Assembly: GCA_016841205.1 (NCBI GenBank)
Contig: JAENZP010000008.1
Span: 62,001-126,000 of the forward strand
Length of the DNA: 64,000 bases
Direction of reading: 5' to 3'
Origin: Desulfoscipio geothermicus
Lineage (GTDB): Bacteria; Bacillota; Desulfotomaculia; Desulfotomaculales; Desulfallaceae
Part shown: one piece after another, positions 40,994 to 50,244 of the stretch
How positions within the stretch are numbered: position 1 is the first letter of the stretch
How the letters are laid out: every line of letters begins with the position of its first letter
Translations under genes and position numbers: made by a program
Notes under the pieces: model-generated
What the model saw: only the letters and a program-made list of their open reading frames with translations
Databases searched by the model: none
Told to the model about the DNA's origin: nothing

Positions 40994-41503
40994 ATGAGTG
41001 ATGATGGTTACCAGGGGTTGAATCATTTCGATGCCAGTGGCGCAGCCCGGATGGTGGATATTAGCGATAAGGATGACACCGTGCGTGTGGCGGTAGCTCA
41101 GGGCGAGGTGCTCATGCAGCCTGCCACGCTGGAGCTAATTAACCGGGGTGAGGTGGCTAAAGGCGATGTGCTGGGTGTGGCCCGGGTGGCCGGTATTATG
41201 GCGGCCAAGGGGACAGGCCGGCTTATACCTATGGCCCATCCTATCACCTTGACCGGGGTGAATGTGGATTTTCGCGTTCAGCAGCCTGACCGGGTGCAAA
41301 TCCAAGCCCGGGTGCGCACCACAGGTAAAACCGGGGTGGAAATGGAGGCGCTGACGGCGGTTACTGTGGCCGGTTTGACCATTTATGATATGTGTAAAGC
41401 CGTAGACCGGGGAATGGTCTTAGGACAAGTTAGGTTAGTGTATAAAACAGGTGGGAAAAGCGGCACATATGAAAGGGAAGGTGAACAGGTATGGGATATG
41501 TAG
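40994..41503 (+). CDS. moaC: cyclic pyranopterin monophosphate synthase MoaC
   Basis: A 169-aa protein with the MoaC motifs: [20 protein letters not shown] (about 20-39), [20 protein letters not shown] (about 66-85), [20 protein letters not shown] (about 119-138) and [16 protein letters not shown]. It converts the MoaA product to cyclic pyranopterin monophosphate. GGAGG lies before ATG 40994; an upstream TTG (40982) immediately follows that site and overlaps moaA, so it is less likely. It overlaps the next gene by 13 bases. Confidence 0.95.
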   Translation: MSDDGYQGLNHFDASGAARMVDISDKDDTVRVAVAQGEVLMQPATLELINRGEVAKGDVLGVARVAGIMAAKGTGRLIPMAHPITLTGVNVDFRVQQPDRVQIQARVRTTGKTGVEMEALTAVTVAGLTIYDMCKAVDRGMVLGQVRLVYKTGGKSGTYEREGEQVWDM

Positions 41504-41934
41504 TAGCGGTTTGCACCAGCCCTAGAAAGGGGATGCGCAAAAAAAATATCGGTAACTGTGAGTTGCTGACTGAGCACGGGTTGGAAGGGGACGCGCATGC
41601 CGGTCCTTGGCATCGTCAAGTTAGCCTGCTGGCTTTGGAAAGCGTGCAAAAAATGCGCGATGTCGGATTGGACGTCAACCCCGGTGATTTTGCCGAAAAC
41701 ATTACCACTGTGGGTATTAATCTGGTTGCTCTGCCCATTGACACTAAATTAGCCATCGGGGATGATACGGTGGGCGAGGTTACCCAAATTGGGAAGGAAT
41801 GCCACACCAAATGTGCTATATATTACCAGGCCGGGGACTGTGTCATGCCTAAAGAAGGTATATTTATCAGGGTATTAAACGGAGGGCATGTGAGGGTGGG
41901 CGACGAGGTCCGGGTTGTTGGCGAAGAACAGTAA
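41491..41934 (+). CDS. MOSC-domain protein, 147 aa
   Basis: A small stand-alone MOSC domain: [20 protein letters not shown] (about 31-50), [38 protein letters not shown] (about 100-119), ending [13 protein letters not shown] domains handle sulfur on molybdenum cofactors; the Cys in GKECHTKC is the usual candidate sulfur carrier. The start lies inside the end of moaC and its end overlaps the moeB-like gene, so the moaA-moaC-MOSC-moeB run is one transcript. Confidence 0.9.
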   Translation: MGYVVAVCTSPRKGMRKKNIGNCELLTEHGLEGDAHAGPWHRQVSLLALESVQKMRDVGLDVNPGDFAENITTVGINLVALPIDTKLAIGDDTVGEVTQIGKECHTKCAIYYQAGDCVMPKEGIFIRVLNGGHVRVGDEVRVVGEEQ

Positions 41935-42718
41935 TCTACCGTTCATTAAGTTGCATATGGGTAGACATAATAGTGGACTTAATAATGAACAACAGGAGCG
42001 ATATAAGAGAAATATTCTACTTGACGGGGTGGGCGCGGCTGGCCAGGGGAAGCTTTTAGATTCCCGTGTTTTAATTGTAGGTGCCGGTGGTTTGGGTTCC
42101 TCGGCCGGGTATTACCTGGCAGCAGCGGGCATAGGGCACATTGGCCTGGTGGATGGCGACCAGGTGGATCTGTCCAACTTGCAACGGCAAATCATGCATA
42201 CCACAGCTGACCTTGGACTGCCCAAAATAGAGTCAGCCCGAAAAAAAATAACCGCCCTTAACCCCGATGTGCAAGTAACCGGTTACGGACAATGGCTGGA
42301 CGAACAAAATTTTCGTGAGCTAATCACACTTTATGACCTGGTGGTGGATGGTACCGATAACTTTGCAGCACGTTATCTTATTAACCGGGCTTGTGTGGAA
42401 TTACATAAGCCTTTTGTTTTCGGAGGTGTGCTCGGATATACCGGCCAGGCCATGACTATATTGCCCGGGCAGGGGCCATGCCTGGCCTGTATATTCAGAG
42501 ATTTGCCTACCAGAGAGGCCCTGTCCGGTGATCAACTGGGTGTTTTGGGAGCGGTGCCCGGTATCATCGGCGCCATGGAGTCTGCCGAGGCGATAAAGGT
42601 GATCCTGGGTATCGGTGAACCGTTATTGGGCCGTTTATTAACTTATGATGCTTTGTCCATGCAGTTTTGTACCGTTGATGTCAGCCGTGACCCGGCTTGC
42701 CCTGTTTGCGGTGCATAA
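41915..42718 (+). CDS. moeB: MoeB/ThiF-family adenylyltransferase
   Basis: A 267-aa E1-like enzyme: VGAGGLGSSAGYYLAAAGIG (ATP loop, about 50-72), GDQVDLSNLQRQIMH (about 79-93), DGTDNFAARYLIN (about 141-153), and zinc cysteine pairs CLAC (about 185) and CPVC (about 262). It adenylates the C-terminal Gly of MoaD. No rhodanese domain is attached. The start is uncertain: TTG 41915 overlaps the MOSC gene, and ATG 41957 has no ribosome-binding site. A ThiF role with ThiS is the alternative, but context favours molybdopterin. Confidence 0.88.
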   Translation: MLAKNSNLPFIKLHMGRHNSGLNNEQQERYKRNILLDGVGAAGQGKLLDSRVLIVGAGGLGSSAGYYLAAAGIGHIGLVDGDQVDLSNLQRQIMHTTADLGLPKIESARKKITALNPDVQVTGYGQWLDEQNFRELITLYDLVVDGTDNFAARYLINRACVELHKPFVFGGVLGYTGQAMTILPGQGPCLACIFRDLPTREALSGDQLGVLGAVPGIIGAMESAEAIKVILGIGEPLLGRLLTYDALSMQFCTVDVSRDPACPVCGA

Positions 42719-42758
42719 GCATATATTTAGTGGCTTTGGTCTGCGCTAAGGATTGGTG

Positions 42759-43781
42759 ATGGATTTAATGAAATACTTTGTTGATTTTTTAGCTGATCTT
42801 AAAAAAAGTGATATAGCTCCGGTTTACCTGCTTTATGGCCCGGAAAGCTATTTGCGGGAGCAGGCTATTGAGCGTCTTAAAGAATATGTTTTGCCTCCGG
42901 GTGGGGAACAATTAAACTTTGATGTCCTGGACGGTTCCATAATGTCGGGACAGGAAATTGTCACTGCTGCTGAATATGCGTCTTTTTTACCGGGGCGGCG
43001 GCTGGTGCTGGTGCGCAGCCCACAAATATTTGAGTCAAAATCAGAGAAGAATGACCAGGATATAAAGTACATATTGGATTATTTAGCCGCCCCTTATGCT
43101 GGTACTTGCTTGGTATTTGAGACAGCCCAAAACGTGGACCGGCGTAAAAAAATTTACAAGGAAACGGCCAGGGTGGGGCGGGCTATTGAGTTTGCCTTGT
43201 TAAAGCCGGCCGATCTTATCAAGTGGCTGGCCAAGCGAGCCAAGGAAGAGGGCTGCGCTATTGGCCGTGAGGCCGTGGAAGAGTTGCTGGCCCGCTGCGG
43301 GCGGGATATGTATACCCTTTACCACGAAATGCAGAAACTAGCGTGCTTTACGGGGCCGGGTAACACCATCGACCTGGAGACAGTGCGGCAGCTGGTTGCC
43401 GCTCGGGTGGAGGATAACATATTCGAAGTGGTTGATGCCATTGGAGAAAAGAATTGCGTGCAGGCATTGTCCGGTATTCGTGACCTGCTGCTGCGCAAGC
43501 AGCAGCCCCAGCAGATCATTGGTATGGTGGCCAGACAATTCAGGCTGATATTACAGGTGCAAGGATTGGCCCGGGCGGGTAAATCTCGGGAGTATATCAT
43601 AGCCGTCCTTAAATTGCACCCCTTTGTATATACAAAAATAAATGCGCAGCGCAAAAACTTTTCCGTAGGGCAGTTGGTTGAGGCATTAAACAATCTCACT
43701 GAGCTGGATTATGCTATAAAAACTGGCCGGGCGGATTTTTACCCGGCCATGGAAACTTTTATTTTGAAAATATGTGTTTAA
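42759..43781 (+). CDS. holA: DNA polymerase III delta subunit HolA
   Basis: A 340-aa clamp-loader subunit of the HolA/YqeN family: IAPVYLLYGPESYLREQAIE near the N-terminus, FLPGRRLVLVRSP, ARCGRDMYTLYHEMQKLACF and the C-terminal collar helices (QQPQQIIGMVARQFRLILQV). It opens the sliding clamp at primed sites. AAGGA lies six bases before ATG 42759; GTG and TTG just upstream are in phase but less well placed. It converges with rpsT, as in many Firmicutes, with a shared terminator. Confidence 0.93.
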   Translation: MDLMKYFVDFLADLKKSDIAPVYLLYGPESYLREQAIERLKEYVLPPGGEQLNFDVLDGSIMSGQEIVTAAEYASFLPGRRLVLVRSPQIFESKSEKNDQDIKYILDYLAAPYAGTCLVFETAQNVDRRKKIYKETARVGRAIEFALLKPADLIKWLAKRAKEEGCAIGREAVEELLARCGRDMYTLYHEMQKLACFTGPGNTIDLETVRQLVAARVEDNIFEVVDAIGEKNCVQALSGIRDLLLRKQQPQQIIGMVARQFRLILQVQGLARAGKSREYIIAVLKLHPFVYTKINAQRKNFSVGQLVEALNNLTELDYAIKTGRADFYPAMETFILKICV

Positions 43782-43791
43782 AATAAATTAA

Positions 43792-43819
43792 CCACCCATG
43801 TTTGCGTAACTGGGTGGTA
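43792..43819. terminator. bidirectional terminator between holA and rpsT
   Basis: ACCACCCA (43792-43799) pairs perfectly with TGGGTGGT (43812-43819), with T-rich DNA on each outer side (AGTTTATT to the right, AATTTATTTT on the minus strand). Confidence 0.85.
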
Positions 43820-43824
43820 GTTTA

Positions 43825-44094
43825 TTAACCGGCTATATTTTTATTAAAGAATTTGGTCAGGCGGGATTTTTGGCGGGCTGCGGTATTTCTATGCATTACG
43901 CCCTTGGTAGCCGCCTTATCTATGATAACAAGTGCCCGGCGTAGTTTTACTTGAGCGTCTTCCTTGTTTTCAGAGACTATTGCTTCGTGGAAACGTCGTA
44001 TAGCTGTGCGAACTGTAGATTTTATGCGCCGGTTGCGCTCGGTGCGTTTTTTGATAGTAAGCACCCGTTTGGCAGCAGATTTAATATTAGGCAT
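43825..44094 (-). CDS. rpsT: 30S ribosomal protein S20
   Basis: The 89-aa product has the S20 pattern: MPNIKSAAKRVLTIKKRTER, then STVRTAIRRF, AATKGVMHRNTAARQKSRLT and KFFNK. It binds 16S rRNA in the 30S body. GGGAGGTG precedes ATG 44094, so the GTG nine bases upstream is not the start. Its promoter is at 44119-44147. Confidence 0.97.
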   Translation of the reverse strand: MPNIKSAAKRVLTIKKRTERNRRIKSTVRTAIRRFHEAIVSENKEDAQVKLRRALVIIDKAATKGVMHRNTAARQKSRLTKFFNKNIAG

Positions 44095-44118
44095 TTTTTT
44101 CACCTCCCAACAGCGTCA

Positions 44119-44147
44119 ATTTTATCATGTGCTAAAAAAAAATGCAA
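44119..44147 (-). promoter_or_regulatory. rpsT: rpsT promoter
   Basis: On the minus strand TTGCAT (44147-44142) and TAAAAT (44124-44119) stand exactly 17 bp apart. A CCCCGCCT/AGGCGGAG hairpin (44171-44149) lies just upstream and may terminate transcription from further upstream. Confidence 0.65.
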
Positions 44148-44220
44148 GCTCCGCCTAGTATACAGGCGGGGTTTTTGGTTAATCATAATTATAGCATCAA
44201 AAAAAGGAGGTGAGACATAA

Positions 44221-44562
44221 ATGTCACAATGGATTGGACTGGCCATTCGTTTTGTTGTTTCAGCACTTGTATTAATAGTTGTTAGCTGGCTGGCTCCCGG
44301 TTTTGTCGTGCGTGGCGGTTTTACGGGTGCTTTGATTGCCGCGGCTGTGATCGCGGTGCTGGGCTATGTTGCCGAGGCGTTGCTGGGCGATAGAATTTCG
44401 CCCCAGAACCGCGGCATTGTGGGCTTTATTACCGCAGCCGTGGTAATATACCTGGCGCAATTCATTATACCCAGTATGCTCAGTGTTAGTTTGGTGGGAG
44501 CATTAATTTCGGCCTTCGTGGTTGGGCTAATTGATGCCGTGGTTCCTACGGTACTACGCTGA
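44221..44562 (+). CDS. phage-holin-4-superfamily membrane protein, 113 aa
   Basis: Four membrane helices with small residues: IRFVVSALVLIVVSWLAPGF, VVRGGFTGALIAAAVIAVLG, GIVGFITAAVVIYLAQFIIP and LVGALISAFVVGLIDAVVP. This layout is that of the 'phage holin family 4' (YvlD-like) proteins, which are common single chromosomal genes in Firmicutes and mostly not phage lysis genes. AAAGGAGGTG precedes the ATG. It stands alone between rpsT (divergent) and spoIIP, with its own terminator. Confidence 0.82.
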   Translation: MSQWIGLAIRFVVSALVLIVVSWLAPGFVVRGGFTGALIAAAVIAVLGYVAEALLGDRISPQNRGIVGFITAAVVIYLAQFIIPSMLSVSLVGALISAFVVGLIDAVVPTVLR

Positions 44563-44660
44563 CGCGCCAAGTGTTGATACTACCGTGGATGGCCTTACCG
44601 GTATTTGCCTATTAATGATAACCGGTAATGGTTGACTACTTGTCCGCCAGAGGACATGCT

Positions 44661-44691
44661 AAACCCCGTCGTTAACTAAACGGCGGGGTTT
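44661..44691 (+). terminator. intrinsic terminator
   Basis: AAACCCCG (44661-44668) pairs with CGGGGTTT (44684-44691), with CGTT/AACG extending the stem, followed by GGTTGTTTTT. Two further stems precede it (TACCGGT/ACCGGTA about 44597-44627, TGTCC/GGACA about 44641-44655). Confidence 0.8.
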
Positions 44692-44878
44692 GGTTGTTTT
44701 TGAGGTTGGTAATATTGAGAAAATATGGGTTGTTTAGCATATGGTAATAATTACCCATACCTTGGCATACTATAAGACAAGTCATTGATTGTGCAGGTTT
44801 GAAAACATGGGCTTTTTCATCCTTTTAAGTTTCCAACTTCATAGTATTCGGTTGGAAGGGAAGATGAAGGAGGGAGCA

Positions 44879-45928
44879 ATGTATTCAGCATATAACTACC
44901 GCTATCGTCGGTACAGGCCGCGTTATTATACAATATTTTTACTGGTGCTTGCTATAATATTAATAAATTGTTTAGTTATTTTGTCTCCCGTCTTAACTAA
45001 GACCGGATACGGGTTATTGAATGTGCTGCTGGCATGGAACGACTGCGATCTCAGGGGGGTTTTACGGGTGGCCGTACCGGTAATGGCTTGGTCGGGTAGC
45101 CAGGAGGATACTTCCCAGGTAGCCGTGGGTTTGATAGCACCGCTAATTCGGATATTCCAGTCAGACTCGCAGCGTCCGCTGCATATCCTGGCCTACCAAA
45201 TACCTCTGCTGGCTGAGGTGGCTAAGTCCGAGGAACTAACCGCTTTGGTGGTGGCACCTGAGCTAAAACCACAATCTGATCAGGAAGCGGTACTGCCCTC
45301 GCCGTCGCTTACTGAGGAAAGCCTGGTGGCTATTTATAACACCCATACCGGTGAAACCTATGCCCTTACTGACGGAATGGAGCGGCTTACAGCTAAGCGG
45401 GGCGGGGTGGTCAAAGTGGCCGAGGCCCTGGAAGATGAGCTGGAAAAAAAATACGGGGTGCGGGTAGCCCGCTCCGATGCCATTAACGATGTCAATTATA
45501 ACGATTCTTATACCAAATCTCAGGAAACTATGCAAAAACTGTTGAAGGAGAATCCGGCGGTGCTGGTGGTTCTGGACATTCATCGTGATGCGGGCAAGTC
45601 CCGGGAGAACAGTCTAGTAACCGTGGACGGGGAGCAGGTGGCACCGGTGTTGATCATCGTTGGTTCTGATGCCCGGTCGCCTTTTCCCACCTGGCGGCAA
45701 AACTATAGCTTTGCCCAGGAACTTGCGGCCGAAATAAATAAACAGTATCCCGGGCTGTGCCTGGGGGTACGCATCCAAGAGGGGCGTTATAACCAGTTTT
45801 TACACCCCCGGGCCGTACTGCTGGAAGTTGGTAGCGTTAGTAACTCCACGGATGAAGCGGTACGTGCCGCATGCATGCTGGCCGGACCCGTGGCGGAGAT
45901 GGTTAAGCGCAATTTGGATAATGAATAA
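44879..45928 (+). CDS. spoIIP: stage II sporulation protein P
   Basis: A 349-aa membrane-anchored cell-wall amidase/endopeptidase. After a Tyr/Arg-rich head and one membrane helix (YTIFLLVLAIILINCLVIL, about 18-36), the amidase domain begins with VAIYNTHTGETY (about 164-175). It has a metal-binding Glu/His set, LVVLDIHRDAG (about 237-247) and the C-terminal LLEVGSVSNS. It dissolves septal peptidoglycan during engulfment with SpoIID and SpoIIM. AAGGAGGG precedes ATG 44879. Such proteins are made in the mother cell under sigma-E; no such promoter was verified here. Confidence 0.93.
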   Translation: MYSAYNYRYRRYRPRYYTIFLLVLAIILINCLVILSPVLTKTGYGLLNVLLAWNDCDLRGVLRVAVPVMAWSGSQEDTSQVAVGLIAPLIRIFQSDSQRPLHILAYQIPLLAEVAKSEELTALVVAPELKPQSDQEAVLPSPSLTEESLVAIYNTHTGETYALTDGMERLTAKRGGVVKVAEALEDELEKKYGVRVARSDAINDVNYNDSYTKSQETMQKLLKENPAVLVVLDIHRDAGKSRENSLVTVDGEQVAPVLIIVGSDARSPFPTWRQNYSFAQELAAEINKQYPGLCLGVRIQEGRYNQFLHPRAVLLEVGSVSNSTDEAVRAACMLAGPVAEMVKRNLDNE

Positions 45929-45986
45929 GCATATCAAAAGCTTAGTATGGTAAAAATATATATTAAAAACATAAAATGGTGAAAAT

Positions 45987-46325
45987 ATGCAAATAACAAG
46001 TAAGTCGATGTTAGTAATTATGGGTATATGCATTGGTTTGATTTTTTTCGGCATCAATACTGCCCTGATTAATTTTAATCGTCTGGTAATACCCGAACAG
46101 CCTTTAGTACTGCTTAATTGCCATACAGCGGGAGATGAGTTGGAAATAAACATAATGGGTGAAACCCTGCGTTTATCGCTTGACAGCAGTACTTGGCTGA
46201 ATAGTGCCTGGCCTCAAAAATTAGGTGAACAGGCAGGTGAATTATATAGCATAAGCCGGGATGAAATTAATCATTGCCTGGCCCCGGTTCAGCAAAGAGT
46301 GTGGGAAGCCATTAACCGGCCATAA
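45987..46325 (+). CDS. hypothetical membrane-anchored protein, 112 aa
   Basis: Not recognised. One N-terminal hydrophobic helix (MLVIMGICIGLIFFGINTAL, about 8-27) is followed by about 85 residues with strand-like stretches (GDELEINIMGETLRLSL) and a helical end. It lies 58 bases after spoIIP in the same direction, with a weak GGTG ribosome-binding site, and is probably co-transcribed; similar small proteins follow spoIIP in related genomes as far as I recall. A sporulation role is inference. Confidence 0.6.
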   Translation: MQITSKSMLVIMGICIGLIFFGINTALINFNRLVIPEQPLVLLNCHTAGDELEINIMGETLRLSLDSSTWLNSAWPQKLGEQAGELYSISRDEINHCLAPVQQRVWEAINRP

Positions 46326-46843
46326 TTTGATATAACTGCTTAATACTAGCTATTCATGAATGTAGATGTCCGCTTAGATGACCGAAATCAGAAAGGATGC
46401 TTATAGCTAGTAATTACGCCCGTTACCTTAAACAAATTCTTAATTCAAATAAAGTGGAGTATTTACTTTGTTTGAGTTAAGAATTAATTTATCCGGAAGC
46501 TTACCGCTGCTAATACTCTCGCTTAAATAAGCGAGAGATATACCCTCCAGGTATGAGAGCGGTAGTTAACTATCGGATAAGTTTAGGTGAAGGGCGTTTT
46601 TCTGATTATTTTACTAAACTGTATAGGAATTAACAAAGCGAACAGGAAAATCATTGTTAGTTCGTTAAGCCCTAATCGTTCAATAGAATACAACAACATT
46701 CATTTGCAGCGGAATTTTAACCAAATATCCGTCAGGTACGGTTAAAATTTGTTTCGGATATCATAACCGCTTGAAGTAAACTAGCTATACCTTGCCGGTT
46801 GGGTTATGATAAATAGATAAAATAACCATGAGGGAGTGTTTAA
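46326..46843. other. 518-bp gap with nested perfect hairpins
   Basis: There is no gene, but striking secondary structure. ACTAGCTAT (46345-46353) pairs with ATAGCTAGT (46403-46411), and AATTCTTAA (46435-46443) with TTAAGAATT (46477-46485). TTATCCG (46489-46495) pairs with CGGATAA (46574-46580), enclosing TACCGCT/AGCGGTA (46502-46508, 46558-46564), which encloses CTCGCTT/AAGCGAG and ATACC/GGTAT. AATTTTAACC (46713-46722) pairs with GGTTAAAATT (46740-46749). I recognise no known RNA class. Confidence 0.65.
46489..46580. ncRNA. candidate structured RNA (four-stem nested fold)
   Basis: Two concentric seven-bp stems (TTATCCG/CGGATAA and TACCGCT/AGCGGTA) close a multiloop with two perfect hairpins, CTCGCTT-AAAT-AAGCGAG (46518-46535) and ATACC-CTCCA-GGTAT (46540-46554). 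All four stems are perfect. The strand is not decided; on the plus strand it would lie about 265 bases before the DUF3006 gene. Confidence 0.55.
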
Positions 46844-47044
46844 ATGTTTATAATTGATCGTTTTGAAGGAGAGTATGCTTTGATAGAATATAAACGGAGG
46901 ATATTTCATATCCCTAAAATGTTGGTGCCTAAAGGTGTCAAGCCTGGCGATGTGATCAACATCCTAATCACAGTGGATCAGGAAGCCACCGCACGTAGAA
47001 AACAATCTATTGAGCAGCTTGCCGGTCAAGTGTTTGAAGATTAG
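46844..47044 (+). CDS. DUF3006-domain protein, 66 aa
   Basis: MFIIDRFEGEYALIEYKRRI and the following IPKMLVPKGVKPGDVINILI are the hallmark of DUF3006, a small OB/SH3-like protein. It is nearly always encoded next to a secreted ComEC-like metallo-beta-lactamase protein, as here (12 bases before its start). GAGGGAG precedes the ATG. Its function is unknown; partnership with the hydrolase is inferred from conserved pairing. Confidence 0.85.
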   Translation: MFIIDRFEGEYALIEYKRRIFHIPKMLVPKGVKPGDVINILITVDQEATARRKQSIEQLAGQVFED

Positions 47045-47056
47045 GAGGCCGTGCAT

Positions 47057-48244
47057 ATGCCGCAGAACAGCTATAGAAAAAGCGGGTTATGGCCCATTAT
47101 TATCTTTGCTGTATTGCTATTATTTGTCGCCGGCTGTAATAACTCGTCTGTATCCACCGGAGCTTTTTCGCCCGGTTCCGAAGCCAATCAACCGATACCG
47201 ATGCCTGACCAAACAGCACCATCCGGTCAGCTAAAAGTGCATTTTCTGGATGTTGGCCAGGCTGATAGCATTTTAGTGCAGCTGCCCAATAACCAAAACA
47301 TGCTTATAGACGCCGGTAATAACGATGACGGAGATAAGATAATTAATTACCTAAACAAAGCCGGGGTTAAGCAAATTGACTATCTTGTCGGTACTCATCC
47401 TCATGAAGATCATATCGGTGGTATGGATACGGTAATCAAGAATTGTACCATTGGCAGGGTATATATGCCGAGGGTAACCAATACAACCCGGACATATGAA
47501 GACGCATTGACAGCCGTTAAGGGCAAGGGATTAAAGATCACCACCGCCAAAGCCGGCCTTAAAATAGTTGATGACGGCTCTGTCCAAGCGGTAATGCTGG
47601 CTCCGTACAGCAGTGAATACGAGGACTTGAACAATTACTCCGCAGTAATCAAGCTTACTTTCGGAGAGGTCAGTTTCCTTTTTACGGGCGATACCGGGGA
47701 ACAATCAGAAGCGGAAATACTGGTGGGCGGCATTTCACCGCAAGCTGATGTCTTTAAAGTGGGTCATCATGGCAGTCATTCTTCAACTTCAGCGGCTTTT
47801 TTGCAAGCAGTAAAGCCCGAGTATGCGGTCATTTGCATCGGTGCCGGTAATGATTATGGTCACCCGCATAAAGAAACCCTGACCAGACTGCAAGGTATTA
47901 AAGTATTTAGAACTGATCTTGACGGTACGGTTGTCTTTGCTACAGATGGCCGGGAGATTAAGGTAACCACCGGTAAGAATAACTCCGGTACATCTTGGGA
48001 GCCAGGTGGATCTGGGTCGTGGTCGACCACCGGTCAAAATGACAACAGCATATCTGCGTCAAATAATGATCGAATATATGTAGATGACAGCGGCCAGGGT
48101 TTGATTAAGGGGAATATAAACTCCAAGGGTGAGAAAATATACCATATGCCGGGTGAGGCCGGTTATGCAAATACCAAACCTGAGCAATGGTTCAAGACCG
48201 AAGCGGAAGCTGTGGCCGTCGGGTTCAGACCGGTAAATGATTAA
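47057..48244 (+). CDS. lipoprotein with ComEC-like metallo-beta-lactamase domain
   Basis: A 395-aa exported lipoprotein. The signal peptide ends in the lipobox FVAGC (Cys at about residue 27). A metallo-beta-lactamase domain (about 56-300; FLDVGQADSILVQLP, THPHEDHIGG, FTGDTGEQ, VGHHGSH) follows, like the C-terminal domain of ComEC. A Ser/Gly linker leads to a C-terminal domain (about 340-395; IKGNINSKGEKIYHMPGEAG, EAVAVGFRP) common on secreted nucleases. Probably an extracellular phosphodiesterase or nuclease. GGAGG eight bases upstream sets ATG 47057. Confidence 0.87.
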   Translation: MPQNSYRKSGLWPIIIFAVLLLFVAGCNNSSVSTGAFSPGSEANQPIPMPDQTAPSGQLKVHFLDVGQADSILVQLPNNQNMLIDAGNNDDGDKIINYLNKAGVKQIDYLVGTHPHEDHIGGMDTVIKNCTIGRVYMPRVTNTTRTYEDALTAVKGKGLKITTAKAGLKIVDDGSVQAVMLAPYSSEYEDLNNYSAVIKLTFGEVSFLFTGDTGEQSEAEILVGGISPQADVFKVGHHGSHSSTSAAFLQAVKPEYAVICIGAGNDYGHPHKETLTRLQGIKVFRTDLDGTVVFATDGREIKVTTGKNNSGTSWEPGGSGSWSTTGQNDNSISASNNDRIYVDDSGQGLIKGNINSKGEKIYHMPGEAGYANTKPEQWFKTEAEAVAVGFRPVND

Positions 48245-48344
48245 AAAAATCAGTGACATTAGCCTTTCCCAAAGGTTCTTTTAACCTTTACGGGCAAATG
48301 CTATAATATTGTGAGTTGACCTTTTAAGGAGAGAGGAATTACCG

Positions 48345-50159
48345 TTGGAAATAAGACAGGATCGTATTCGTAATTTTTGTATCATTGCCCATATTGATCA
48401 TGGCAAATCCACCCTGGCGGACAGGCTGTTGGAATATACCGGTGCGCTGACCCAACGGGAAATGTCCGAGCAGGTGTTGGATAACATGGAGTTGGAGAGG
48501 GAACGGGGCATTACCATTAAATTGCGGGCTGTGCGCTTGAACTACCGGGCCAGGGATGGGCAGGATTATGCCCTTAACCTTATCGATACGCCGGGGCACG
48601 TTGATTTTACCTATGAAGTGTCCCGCAGTCTGGCCTCCTGTGAAGGAGCCCTGCTGGTGGTGGATGCCGCCCAGGGTATCGAAGCCCAGACGCTGGCCAA
48701 TGTTTATCTGGCCATTGACCATGATTTGGAGATAATTCCGGTAATCAATAAGATAGATTTGCCGGCGGCCGACCCGGAGGGGGTCAGAAACGAAATTGAA
48801 GAGGTTATCGGGTTAGATGCTCAAGATGCCGTACTGACTTCAGCCAAGACGGGGGCAGGCATCGAGGAAATTTTAGAAGCCATTGTGCGCAGAATTCCCC
48901 CGCCCCGGGGTGATCAAAAGGCACCATTACAGGCGCTGATTTTTGACTCCCATTATGATTCCTACAAAGGTGTCATTGCCTACTTTAGGGTAATGGAAGG
49001 GCGGCTGGAAAAGGGCATGCTCATTAAAATGATGGCCATCGGTAAGGAGTTTGAGGTAAATGAATTGGGGGTGTTTAAGCCTGCCCCAACCTTAGTTGAC
49101 GAACTGCGTGCCGGTGAGGTGGGCTTTTTAGCGGCCAGTATTAAAAATGCCCGGGATTGCCGGGTGGGAGATACCATTACGGATGCCAATCGGCCCGCCA
49201 TTGCGCCGCTGCCGGGTTACCGCCAGGTTAAGCCAATGGTCTACTGCGGGTTATATCCTGTGGAGTCTAATGAATATGGTGATTTGCGTGATGCACTGGA
49301 TAAACTAAAGCTTAATGATGCGTCATTGGTTTACGATGCCGAATCATCCGAAGCACTGGGGTTTGGCTTTCGCTGTGGCTTTCTGGGGCTTTTACACATG
49401 GAAATCATCCAGGAGCGGCTGGAACGGGAGTATGGGCTGAGCCTCATCACCACCGCTCCCAGCGTGATGTACCGGGTTAATATCGTTACCGGAGAAACGC
49501 TGGAGATTGAAAACCCCAGCCTGATGCCGCCCAGCGGCGGTATAGTGTCGGTGGAGGAGCCCTTTGTAGCGGCCACCATAATGGTGCCCCAGGAATTCGT
49601 GGGGGCGGTGATGGAACTTAGCCAGGAGCGCCGGGGTGTTTACAAGGATATGGTTTACCTGAGCCAGAGCCGGGTAATGGTTAAATATGACCTGCCCTTG
49701 AGCGAAATTATATTTGACTATTTTGACCAGTTGAAATCGCGCACCAGGGGCTATGCCTCCCTCGATTATGAATGGGCGGGATTCCGGCAGTCTAAACTGG
49801 TTAAAATGGATATTTTAGTTAACGAGGAGCCTCTGGATGCCTTGAGCTTTATTGTACACCAGGAAAAGGCCTACCAGCGGGGCCGGGCCCTGGTTGAAAA
49901 ATTGAGGAGTCTGATTCCCCGCCAGTTGTTTGAAGTACCCATCCAGGCCGCCATAGGGAATAAGGTGATAGCCCGGGAAACGGTGCGGGCCCGCCGTAAG
50001 GATGTGCTAGCCAAGTGCTATGGGGGCGACATCACTCGTAAACGTAAGCTGCTGGAAAAACAAAAAGAGGGGAAAAAGCGGATGAAGCAGGTAGGCAGTG
50101 TGGAAATACCCCAGGATGCGTTTATGGCTGTGCTGAACATCGGTGAAGAAAAAAAATAA
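48345..50159 (+). CDS. lepA: elongation factor 4 (LepA)
   Basis: A full-length 604-aa translational GTPase: [20 protein letters not shown] (G1), [15 protein letters not shown] (G3), NKIDLP (G4), then the LepA-specific C-terminal domain ([20 protein letters not shown]-like sequence, here [15 protein letters not shown]). It back-translocates or remodels stalled ribosomes. AAGGAGAG lies before TTG 48345. TATAAT at 48302-48307 may be its -10 box. It precedes hemW, the usual Firmicute arrangement. Confidence 0.96.
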   Translation: MEIRQDRIRNFCIIAHIDHGKSTLADRLLEYTGALTQREMSEQVLDNMELERERGITIKLRAVRLNYRARDGQDYALNLIDTPGHVDFTYEVSRSLASCEGALLVVDAAQGIEAQTLANVYLAIDHDLEIIPVINKIDLPAADPEGVRNEIEEVIGLDAQDAVLTSAKTGAGIEEILEAIVRRIPPPRGDQKAPLQALIFDSHYDSYKGVIAYFRVMEGRLEKGMLIKMMAIGKEFEVNELGVFKPAPTLVDELRAGEVGFLAASIKNARDCRVGDTITDANRPAIAPLPGYRQVKPMVYCGLYPVESNEYGDLRDALDKLKLNDASLVYDAESSEALGFGFRCGFLGLLHMEIIQERLEREYGLSLITTAPSVMYRVNIVTGETLEIENPSLMPPSGGIVSVEEPFVAATIMVPQEFVGAVMELSQERRGVYKDMVYLSQSRVMVKYDLPLSEIIFDYFDQLKSRTRGYASLDYEWAGFRQSKLVKMDILVNEEPLDALSFIVHQEKAYQRGRALVEKLRSLIPRQLFEVPIQAAIGNKVIARETVRARRKDVLAKCYGGDITRKRKLLEKQKEGKKRMKQVGSVEIPQDAFMAVLNIGEEKK

Positions 50160-50244
50160 GAGGTGATTAGGATAAGTTGCTATTTATGTGACGGTGAGAA
50201 CGAACTGGTATCCCGCTTAGGGGATAAGCCGGGGGGACCGGGCG

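Noticed and set aside
44221-44562. Prophage holin
   Set aside because: No phage genes surround it and the family has common chromosomal members. The lysis role is not supported.
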